Source: JAUWNP01 sp034430655
Lineage (GTDB): Bacteria; Chloroflexota; Anaerolineae; B4-G1
NCBI GenBank assembly: GCA_034430655.1
Contig: DAOUEC010000160.1
Coordinates: forward strand, 1 to 11,249
Reading direction: 5' to 3'
DNA length: 11,249 nucleotides
Positions 5,601-11,249 of the stretch are shown here, in pieces (position 1 is the first letter of the stretch; each line of letters begins with the position of its first letter). The notes under the pieces are model-generated. The model searched no databases. It saw only the letters and a list, made by a program, of their open reading frames with translations, and had not been told where the DNA came from. Position numbers and translations under genes: made by a program.

Positions 5601-8174
5601 CTCCTCCACGACCTCAATCCCCAGTTGGCGGAAGGCTTCCTGGATCTTGTCCTCGTACTCTTGCTCGGAGATCTCTCCATGCTCGGCCGAGAGCATCACG
5701 TCCAGCCGGTCGAATTTGTGCTGGAGCAGGTTCATCACCCCCATCAAGCCGGCGACCTTGCCCTTGGGCACGGTGAACTGGAGTCGGAGACGCCGCCGGG
5801 GGAGCGCGGGCACGGGCTTCAGGGTCGCTGCGCCGGCAACCTTGGGTGTCTTGCCAACGTCCGCCAGGCCAGTCTCCCGTATATCTGCATCCACCTCCGG
5901 CGAGGGGCGGTAGGCTGTCCGCTCCGCCTCCGCTTTCGCCTCCCGCTGGGCCTGGCAGACCTTGGCCTGGATGATGACTTCGCTGCCCGCCAGCCCGACG
6001 AACGGCTCCTCCTTGAAATAGTGGCATGTAGGCCGTTCGTCCTCCAGCGCCCCTAACCCAAACAGTCCCTGGCGCACTCCTTCGGCGATCCCCTGCTCCC
6101 ACGCCTCCTGGCTGACCACCCGCGCCTCCCCTGGCGTCCGCAGCCCGGCCTGAGCCAGTTGCTCTGTCAACACGTACTCCTGCTCCCGCAGGTAGCGCTC
6201 CTTGATGACCAGCGGAACGATACGCTCCAGGATCTCCCCGTCCAGGCGCAGTTTCTCGTATACTTCCTCATCCAGGGGCTTGTCCTCCCCATACGTCGGG
6301 ATGCCCAGGTCCAGTTCCTTCAGCCCGTCGCGGGCGGGGACGAAGAGTTGCCGGTAGGTGCGGCGCACGGCCTCGGCCAGGTCGCCCCGGGCTTTCTTCA
6401 GCCCCTCTTTGATCTCTCTCTGCTGGTCCGGGGTGAGTCTGAGAGTTGCGTCTTCTGCCAACGTCTCGTACGCCAACCGCTTCCGCAGCAGCATTTCCAG
6501 GGCAGGCCGTTCGTTCTCCAGCGCCACCAGGAAGAAGGGGGTGTTGCAGTGGACACGGGGAACGGCCCCCTTCTGCTTCAAGATGGCTTCCATCAGGACG
6601 TCGTCCCGTTCCTGCAGCAGGATCAGCTTCAGATCAGGCGTGTTGGGGATGTCGGCGTCGGAGGTGGGCCATAGAAAGACCTTGAGCCGCCGCCCGCCTA
6701 CGCGAGCCTTTAGTAGAGCCTCTTCCTCAACCGCGATCTCGCCCGCCTCAATGTTCTCCATGCGGGTGAGGAGAATGCGGTTCAGATTGGGCTGGTTGGT
6801 GAAGAAGTACTTGCCGCTCTGCTGTTGCACGTAGAAGAGATGGCGGCCCTTCAACAGTTCCACCGCCTCGGCCACCACGTTGGCCGGGTTGCTGAGGGTG
6901 GTGGCACTGCGCTTGACCTCGCCCAGCGTGGCCCCCCGCTCCACGCCGCCGGAGAAGGAATACAGGAAGATGGTGGTGGCCACGCGCGTCCCCAGGCGCA
7001 ATCCCCGGTAGGCCGCGCCCAGTCCTCCGTCCACCTTGCGGGCACCAGCCTCCTCGCCCGTGATGTCGGCGGCGATGACGCTGTCGTACTCGGGGCCGAT
7101 GTGCTTGAGCAGTTCGCGGCGCACCTCCTGGTTGGCCAGGTCGAAGTCGGCCAGGCTGATGTAGGGGAGTTCCCGCTCCTTGAGGGCGTGGACGACGAGC
7201 GAAAGAAGGCGCAGCACGCCCCGCGTGCGCTGGAAACTGGTGAAACTCCCCCAGCGCTGGTACAGTACGTCCACCACCTCCGGCAGGAAGGGGTAGGAGA
7301 CCGCGAAGCGGTGGCGATACTCCGAAGGCTCTACCCCGGCCGGCAGCAGCGACTCGCCGACGACGTAGTCCAGGAATTCGCCCACGACTTCCTCCATCCG
7401 CTTGTCGTCCATTGAGGAGAAGAGGCGGCGGCGGATGACCTGGGTGATCTCGTGCTCCTGCACCGGAGTGTAGATCTTCTCCACGCGCCCGGCCACCTTC
7501 TGCAATTGCCGGAACAGTCTCTCCGCGCCCTCGTCGTAGTGCTCCAGGACGCTGGAGGGGAGGGTGAGCACCAGACAGACCCGCTCCAGCGTGCCGGCGG
7601 CCTCGGTCAGTTCCTGCAGGAAGGCCAGCGTCTGGGCGGCCAGGGTGCTGGAACCCACCGGCACGCCGGCGGCCTTGGTGGCGTATTCCAGGACCTCGTC
7701 CATCAGCACCAGCAGCGGCTGATGGGCATCCAGGAGCGCCCGCAGGGATTCACGACCGGGCGCCGTTGAGCCCTCGAATCCGGCCCGGCTCCCGGTGAGT
7801 TGCTCCGCTATCTGGCCCCATAAGGTGTCGGTGGGAGCCATCGGCGTGCCCACGACGACGACCCGGTTGGCACCCCACTCCGCCGTCTTGTGGTACATGG
7901 CGATGAGGGCGTGGGTCTTGCCGCCGCCGAAGGGGGTCTGAATCTGGATGACCGGGTCGCCGCCCTCGCCGCGCAGCCGCTTTTCCACCACGTCCAGGAG
8001 GTTAGCCAGCCCCTCGGTCTGGTAGGTCGTCTGGAAGAAGCGGGTGGGGTCGCGGTACTCGTCGGGTGCGCGGCCCTGGTAGACCTCCCACAGGTCGGCG
8101 GCGAAGACGTCCATCGTCAGCCGGCCGGATAGGATGTCGTCGTGCGGCACTGCAATGGTATGAAATGCGGTCAT
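5598..8174 (-). CDS. DUF499 domain P-loop ATPase, probable defence-locus component
   Basis: An 858-residue cytoplasmic protein. N-terminal ATPase: Walker A TPFGGGKTH (80-88, K86), Walker B LLVLMDEV (154-161, D159, E160), and a likely sensor strand LVLTLPSS (201-208). The opening residues (HDDILSGRLTMDVFAADLWEV), FFQTTYQTEGL and the GGGKTHAL stretch match DUF499. The C-terminal half is helical and charged, ending in QEAFRQLGIEVVEE. ATG 8174 is chosen because GGGAGGTGG lies 4-5 nt upstream. In-frame codons before it come from a dispersed repeat. From family knowledge, DUF499 genes recur next to DUF1156 methyltransferase genes in presumed anti-phage loci; the biochemical role is unknown. Here it is the last gene of the minus-strand run DUF1156 - GxxExxY - DUF499. 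Its stop codon is supplied by the 5501-5600 repeat. Confidence 0.85.
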   Translation of the reverse strand: MTAFHTIAVPHDDILSGRLTMDVFAADLWEVYQGRAPDEYRDPTRFFQTTYQTEGLANLLDVVEKRLRGEGGDPVIQIQTPFGGGKTHALIAMYHKTAEWGANRVVVVGTPMAPTDTLWGQIAEQLTGSRAGFEGSTAPGRESLRALLDAHQPLLVLMDEVLEYATKAAGVPVGSSTLAAQTLAFLQELTEAAGTLERVCLVLTLPSSVLEHYDEGAERLFRQLQKVAGRVEKIYTPVQEHEITQVIRRRLFSSMDDKRMEEVVGEFLDYVVGESLLPAGVEPSEYRHRFAVSYPFLPEVVDVLYQRWGSFTSFQRTRGVLRLLSLVVHALKERELPYISLADFDLANQEVRRELLKHIGPEYDSVIAADITGEEAGARKVDGGLGAAYRGLRLGTRVATTIFLYSFSGGVERGATLGEVKRSATTLSNPANVVAEAVELLKGRHLFYVQQQSGKYFFTNQPNLNRILLTRMENIEAGEIAVEEEALLKARVGGRRLKVFLWPTSDADIPNTPDLKLILLQERDDVLMEAILKQKGAVPRVHCNTPFFLVALENERPALEMLLRKRLAYETLAEDATLRLTPDQQREIKEGLKKARGDLAEAVRRTYRQLFVPARDGLKELDLGIPTYGEDKPLDEEVYEKLRLDGEILERIVPLVIKERYLREQEYVLTEQLAQAGLRTPGEARVVSQEAWEQGIAEGVRQGLFGLGALEDERPTCHYFKEEPFVGLAGSEVIIQAKVCQAQREAKAEAERTAYRPSPEVDADIRETGLADVGKTPKVAGAATLKPVPALPRRRLRLQFTVPKGKVAGLMGVMNLLQHKFDRLDVMLSAEHGEISEQEYEDKIQEAFRQLGIEVVEE

Positions 8175-8178
8175 TGTT

Positions 8179-8187
8179 CCACCTCCC
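8179..8187 (-). promoter_or_regulatory. Ribosome binding site of the DUF499 gene
   Basis: GGGAGGTGG on the minus strand sits 4-5 nt before ATG 8174-8172. It begins one nucleotide past the end of the repeat at 8189-8290, so the repeat inserted exactly upstream of the translation signal, or carries the promoter for DUF499. Confidence 0.75.
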
Positions 8188-8188
8188 G

Positions 8189-8290
8189 ATAGAACACGGA
8201 TGAACACGGATGCTACGGATGGACGCGGATTTCTTAATTCTTCTTCTGACCCGTGAGAATCCGTCTCATCCGTGTTTATCCGTGTGCCAT
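8189..8290 (+). repeat. ACACGGAT-family element, copy R2
   Basis: About 102 bp, from ATAGAACACGGATGAACACG at the left to ATCCGTGTGCCAT at the right. Internal ACGGAT/ATCCGT copies make it roughly palindromic. Same ends as R4 (10791-10885), which lies in opposite orientation. It supplies the last residues (HTDKHG) and the TGA stop of the GxxExxY gene. Confidence 0.8.
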
Positions 8291-8669
8291 TTCTTCCTGT
8301 CGTTGGTGAAGATCTTGCGGGCGAATTCCGGCTTGAGACCGAAGTTGAGCAAGAGTCCAACTTCTATCTCGGTGGCCTTGAGGTAGTTGAGAAGTTGCGC
8401 GGCGTGCTCCGGGCGCAGGCTCTCGGCGGCCTTCAGTTCCACGATGACGCAGTTTTCCACCACCAGGTCGGCGAAGTACTCACCCACGAGATGGCCGTCG
8501 TAATACACCCGGATGGGCATCTGCTGACGAACCTGGAAACCCTGTTTGGCTAACTCGTGGGCCAGGCCAGGGCATTTTCGTACACTTTCTCCAGAAAGCC
8601 ATAGCCCAGGGTGTTGTATACCTTGTAGAATGCCCGGATAATGGCCCCCGTGATCTCTTCGTGTAGCAT
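8266..8669 (-). pseudogene. GxxExxY-family PD-(D/E)XK protein, frameshifted
   Basis: The gene begins MLHEEITGAIIRAFYKVYNT and then carries the defining motif GFLEKVY (24-30). After YENALA the frame shifts and hits TAG. The other frame continues HELAKQGFQVRQQMPIRVYY, GEYFADLVVENCVIVELKA, and LLNYLKATEIEVGLLLNFG. The cause is visible: GGCCA is tandemly duplicated at 8560-8569 (TGGCC on the gene strand). Removing one 5-bp copy gives a continuous 132-residue protein, the normal family length. D66 and E76-L-K78 fit the PD-(D/E)XK nuclease-like core assigned to this family, whose activity is not established. A perfect AAAGGAGG lies 5 nt upstream of ATG 8669. The C-terminal HTDKHG and stop come from repeat R2. 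It lies between the DUF1156 and DUF499 genes. Confidence 0.85.
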
Positions 8670-8674
8670 CTCTG

Positions 8675-8682
8675 CCTCCTTT
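8675..8682 (-). promoter_or_regulatory. Ribosome binding site of the GxxExxY gene
   Basis: AAAGGAGG on the minus strand, 5 nt before ATG 8669-8667. It is nearly consensus and fixes the start. It abuts the inner end of repeat R3 (ATGG at 8685). Confidence 0.8.
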
Positions 8683-8684
8683 GA

Positions 8685-8806
8685 ATGGAACGCGGATTTA
8701 ACGGATTGTACGGATTTACACAGATTCCTTAACTTTTTTTCTCCGATCCGTGAGAATCCGTCCCATCCGTGTTCATCCGTGTTCTATTCCTCCGTGTTCT
8801 ATTCCT
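8685..8806 (-). repeat. ACACGGAT-family element, copy R3, with a 15-bp tandem duplication at its outer end
   Basis: The core is 8685-8787 (103 bp). On the minus strand it starts ATAGAACACGGATGAACACG and ends GCGTTCCAT. A 15-bp segment is perfectly repeated at 8777-8791 and 8792-8806, so the motif GAATAGAACAC occurs twice. The outer copy contains the TAG stop of the DUF1156 gene (8801-8799). The orientation is opposite to R2. Confidence 0.8.
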
Positions 8807-11249
8807 TCCACAACCTCCCCTGCTGCGCGGCCTGGGCCACCTCCTCCCGCACCCTCTCCCGACCGACCAGGAAGCCATCGAGGAGTTTCTTCTCCTTGTT
8901 GTCGTTGGGCAGCGTCTCGGAGATGGCCTGGGCGACGCGGTAGAAGACCTCCCTCCGCCCGTAACCGCTGGCTGCCAACACCTGCACCAGCTCCTCCCGC
9001 CGTCCCTTCTCCCACAGGAGCAAGACGCGGTGCAGGACGTCAATCAGTTCGCGGGTATCGTCTTTCTCAAGGTCGTCCAGCTTGCGCTTCTGCGGCCCCA
9101 GGAGACGGACGAACTCGCGCTCCTTGCTGACGAACCCGCGACGCCCCCACTCCCGTGCCAGATCCACACCGCAAGACTGGGCCAGTTTGCGGGCCTCGTC
9201 GAAGGGGACGCGGGCCTCGCCGTAGTTCCAGCGCCAGAGGACGTAGAGGCGGGTCAGGTCGCTGACCTCGCCGGCGAAGCCATCCTGCAGGATCTGGCGC
9301 ACGGCGTAGTCGGTGGCGATGGTGCGCACGTCCTGTAGCAGGCGGTCGGCGCGGACGACATGGCCCTCATAGTCCATCACCTGCTCATACTTGCCGAAGA
9401 CCTCAATGGCCGAGCCGATGGCGGCGATGAAGAAATCGGCTCCGCCGATGCCCTCTTCCCAGAGGCGCTGCAGTTTGCCGTTCAGGTGGCGGCGCAGTTC
9501 CTCCCGCACCTCGTTGTAGAAGCCGGTGGGCTGGCGGGCCATCCCGTCGACTACGCTCAGGACAGGCTTGCGGGCGATGATGTAGATGGACGAGGCCAGC
9601 GCAGCGGACTCGTGCGCTCGCAGACGGCTTTTCATCTCGGTGTGGAGCGGCCAGGCGCCGGTCACCACCAGGCCGGAATCCAGCAGGGCGTTGACGACCG
9701 TTTCCCATCCCGCCGTGGACTTATGGGTGTAGACGATAACAGCGATGCCCTCGGGCTTGAGGATGCGGTGAATCTCCTGGAAGGCCTGCCGGAGGTTCTC
9801 CTCAAAGAAACGCTTGCCTGCCTTCCAGCCCCCTTCACGGTTGGAGTAGGCCACGATTTCGTTGGCTTTGAGGGTGAGGGGAGTGGAGAAGAGATCGGGG
9901 TAGAGGTGGCCCACGGTGCGCTTGAGCCAGACGTAGAAAAAGTCGGAGAGGTAGGAGTAGGGCACGTTGTCGTAGTAGGGTGGGTCGGTGAGGACGGCAT
10001 CGAAGTAGGCGTCGGGGTGAGAGAGCCGGGTGGCGGAGGATTGGATGACAGAAGGGATCATGGTTTCGTTATCCCCAACTTGGGAGAGATGAGAGAGAAT
10101 ATCCGTCGAAATCTCCGTCTGCAGAGCCCAATTGCCCGTAAGAGGGCCAAACGGATTTTGCTCCGAGTAGTCGAAGACCATAGGAAGGGCTTGGCGGCCA
10201 AACACGTTAAAACCTCTTTCGCCTAGTGGCTCCCACCAACATAGAGACGCATTGTAGCTAGAGTGCCGACTCAATATGAGCGCCAGGTATGTCGTCACCG
10301 CTTTGGCAAATTCCGGCTCGGTGCCCTCGGCCACCATCCGCTCGTGGGCCTGGCGCACCTTCTCGGCGAAGGTGATGAGGGCCAGTTGCTGGCGGGTGTT
10401 GAAGAGATCACTCCACCGTTTCATCCCGTACCGCTGGATGCGAAAACCCAGCGTGCCCACCGGCGGCAGTGGCTCATCCGGCACGGGGTCCATCCCCCAC
10501 TCCAGCATCAGCTGCTCCCGCTTCTCCTGCAACGCCGCCTCCGCCTGGCGGTACACCGCCTCATCCGCCGCCGTCGCCAGCCGGTAGGTCTTACCCCGCC
10601 GCTGGGGATGCTTCAGCACCACGGCTACCATCCGCTGCCCGGCCTTCCCCTCCTGGAAGAGCCGCCGGGTGGTCTTGGCGTCCACCACCGCCCCGCAGAC
10701 CGGACAGGTCGCTACGGCGCGGGAGACGGTGCCTTTGCCGGGGTCGAAGCCCTCCGGCCAGGGGGCGTAGCCATCGCCCACGATTTTGAAATGGCACACG
10801 GATTTGGACGGATTCAACGGGTTTTCGCGGATTCCTTTAGATAATCTGTGTTGATCCGTCGCATCCGTGTCCATCCGTGTCCTATTCATCCACAGCGCCA
10901 CCTTCTTCTTCGGCTTCTTCGCCAGCCAGAACTGGCGCATCAGGGGGATCTCCGCGCCGCAGGCCGGGTTCTGGCAGGGGATCGTCCGCGCCCAGATATA
11001 GCCCACGGGGATAGAGCCCTCACCCCCGGCCCCTCTCCCAACTTTGGGAGAGGGGAGCATGGGGTCGGGCGGGTAGAAGCGGGCCAACTCTTTCCGCGCC
11101 TCCTCCAGCACCCAGTCCCCCCACCACTTCACCGCCTCCAGCAGGGGGTTGGTGATAGAGGTGTCTTCCAGCCCGGGCAAATAGAACACGGATTCACGCG
11201 GATCGGACGGATTGGCACGGATACTTTTTAGAAATCCGTGTTCATCTGT
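8799..11249 (-). CDS. DUF1156 DNA methyltransferase-like protein (5' end outside window)
   Basis: 816 residues are visible; the frame is open to the window edge. The family's N-terminal DUF1156 region and SAM-binding motif should lie beyond it. Visible parts, numbered from the edge: a cysteine pair in PCQNPACG (C92, C97) and another in TCPVCG (C182, C185), consistent with a zinc ribbon; the family block KIVGDGYAPWPEGFDPGKGT with FQEGKAGQRMVAVVL; the catalytic motif DPPYYDNV (422-429), characteristic of N6-adenine/N4-cytosine methyltransferases; then SDFFYVWLKR, ANEIVAYSNREGGW and RILKPEGIAVIVYTHKS. It likely modifies DNA in a locus shared with the DUF499 ATPase. Three repeats are read in frame: residues about 1-20, 65-78 and 121-153. 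The GTG at 11189 lies inside a repeat and is not a credible start. Its stop is supplied by repeat R3. Confidence 0.85.
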   Translation of the reverse strand, partial: TDEHGFLKSIRANPSDPRESVFYLPGLEDTSITNPLLEAVKWWGDWVLEEARKELARFYPPDPMLPSPKVGRGAGGEGSIPVGYIWARTIPCQNPACGAEIPLMRQFWLAKKPKKKVALWMNRTRMDTDATDQHRLSKGIRENPLNPSKSVCHFKIVGDGYAPWPEGFDPGKGTVSRAVATCPVCGAVVDAKTTRRLFQEGKAGQRMVAVVLKHPQRRGKTYRLATAADEAVYRQAEAALQEKREQLMLEWGMDPVPDEPLPPVGTLGFRIQRYGMKRWSDLFNTRQQLALITFAEKVRQAHERMVAEGTEPEFAKAVTTYLALILSRHSSYNASLCWWEPLGERGFNVFGRQALPMVFDYSEQNPFGPLTGNWALQTEISTDILSHLSQVGDNETMIPSVIQSSATRLSHPDAYFDAVLTDPPYYDNVPYSYLSDFFYVWLKRTVGHLYPDLFSTPLTLKANEIVAYSNREGGWKAGKRFFEENLRQAFQEIHRILKPEGIAVIVYTHKSTAGWETVVNALLDSGLVVTGAWPLHTEMKSRLRAHESAALASSIYIIARKPVLSVVDGMARQPTGFYNEVREELRRHLNGKLQRLWEEGIGGADFFIAAIGSAIEVFGKYEQVMDYEGHVVRADRLLQDVRTIATDYAVRQILQDGFAGEVSDLTRLYVLWRWNYGEARVPFDEARKLAQSCGVDLAREWGRRGFVSKEREFVRLLGPQKRKLDDLEKDDTRELIDVLHRVLLLWEKGRREELVQVLAASGYGRREVFYRVAQAISETLPNDNKEKKLLDGFLVGRERVREEVAQAAQQGRLWKE
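10791..10885 (-). repeat. ACACGGAT-family element, copy R4, in frame inside DUF1156
   Basis: 95 bp, running on the minus strand from ATAGGACACGGATGGACACG to ATCCGTGTGCCAT, the same two ends as R2. It is read as about residues 121-153 (NRTRMDTDATDQHR, then ENPLNPSKSVCH) between KKVALW and FKIVGDGY, where family members have a short variable loop. Because 95 is not a multiple of 3, the insertion must have added or lost a base or two at its edges to keep the frame. Confidence 0.85.
11017..11056 (-). repeat. Hairpin repeat coding SPKVGRGAGGEG inside DUF1156
   Basis: CCCTCACCCCCGG followed by a perfect 11-bp stem, CCCCTCTCCCA (11030-11040) with TGGGAGAGGGG (11045-11055), loop ACTT. It is a common dispersed bacterial repeat. 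It is read in frame as residues 65-78 between RFYPPDPM and SIPVGYIWARTI, which flank a surface loop before the zinc-ribbon region. Confidence 0.85.
11181..11249 (+). repeat. ACACGGAT-family element, copy R5, in frame in DUF1156, cut by the window edge
   Basis: It begins ATAGAACACGGATTCACG at 11181, the same end as R2 and R3, and continues through ATCCGTGTTCATC to the edge. On the minus strand it is read without a stop as TDEHGFLKSIRANPSDPRES, joining FYLPGLEDTSITNP. The other end is outside the window. Confidence 0.7.

Larger units (their letters stand above)
8189..8787. other. Candidate composite unit: inverted R2/R3 repeats around the GxxExxY gene
   Basis: The outer ends are a perfect 24-bp inverted repeat: 8189-8212 (ATAGAACACGGATGAACACG plus four more bases) and 8764-8787. 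The inner ends (CCAT at 8290 and ATGG at 8685) face the GxxExxY gene, which fills the roughly 395 bp between the repeats. This is the geometry of a small composite transposon or a recombination-prone cassette. No target duplication is obvious at the outer edges, so mobility is inferred and not shown. Confidence 0.5.

Noticed and set aside
8175..8360. N-terminal extension of DUF499 to about 8360
   Set aside because: The extra residues (NGTRINTDETDSHGSEE) are translated repeat R2 plus antisense or out-of-frame GxxExxY sequence. A strong ribosome site fixes the start at 8174.
8189..8806. True insertion sequence with transposase
   Set aside because: The only coding content is the GxxExxY gene, which is not a known transposase, and no target duplication is visible. 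It is recorded only as a candidate composite unit.
9360..10226. 288-codon plus-strand open frame
   Set aside because: It is the antisense shadow of the DUF1156 gene with low-complexity G/V/E-rich text. The same holds for the other long plus-strand frames opposite DUF499 and DUF1156.
11187..11189. GTG 11189 as the start of the DUF1156 gene
   Set aside because: It lies inside repeat R5, the frame stays open to the edge, and the family's N-terminal region with the SAM motif is still missing, so the gene continues outside the window.

Overview
The window comes from a GC-rich bacterial chromosome that is heavily loaded with short dispersed repeats. The fused ECF transporter architecture, the DUF499/DUF1156 gene pair and the mix of repeat families suggest Chloroflexota (Anaerolineae or Caldilineae-like). 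That placement is inferred from gene style and not proven by a marker gene.

Layout, left half (mostly + strand). The window opens in the last 32 codons of a protein that ends in a membrane anchor. It overlaps the start region of a fused ECF transporter S-T protein (103-2151). A minus-strand TumE-type toxin/antitoxin pair (2191-2937) sits between this gene and its partner, the double-ATPase EcfA-EcfA' protein (3001-4728). The antitoxin is intact. The toxin is broken by a 78-bp MITE-like element with 11-bp inverted ends and a perfect 10-bp target duplication. A hemolysin III/PAQR-type membrane protein (4819-5493) follows. S-T and A-A' together would form a complete energy-coupling-factor vitamin or metal importer; the substrate cannot be read from the sequence.

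Layout, right half (minus strand). In transcription order this holds a DUF1156 DNA methyltransferase-like gene (5' end outside the window, 11249-8799), a frameshifted GxxExxY PD-(D/E)XK nuclease-family gene (8669-8266) and a DUF499 P-loop ATPase (8174-5598). DUF1156 and DUF499 are recurrent partners in presumed anti-phage loci, so this half is probably a defence or DNA-modification locus.

The dominant feature is the repeats. I count five copies of a roughly 100-bp ACACGGAT-type element. Two of them (8189-8290 and 8685-8787) lie in inverted orientation around the GxxExxY gene with perfect 24-bp outer ends. There are also three G/C-rich hairpins, a 17-bp-stem palindrome, a 51-bp minisatellite, a 7-bp microsatellite and a 'Chloroflexi-style' 5501-5600 repeat. 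About ten repeat segments are read through in frame as protein inside three large genes, at linkers and loops. Several gene stop codons lie inside repeats. The two genes with broken frames, toxin and nuclease, show what happens when an insertion or duplication is not frame-neutral. This tolerance of in-frame repeats, and the possible link between the ACACGGAT repeat and the GxxExxY nuclease family, are the most novel-looking aspects of the window.
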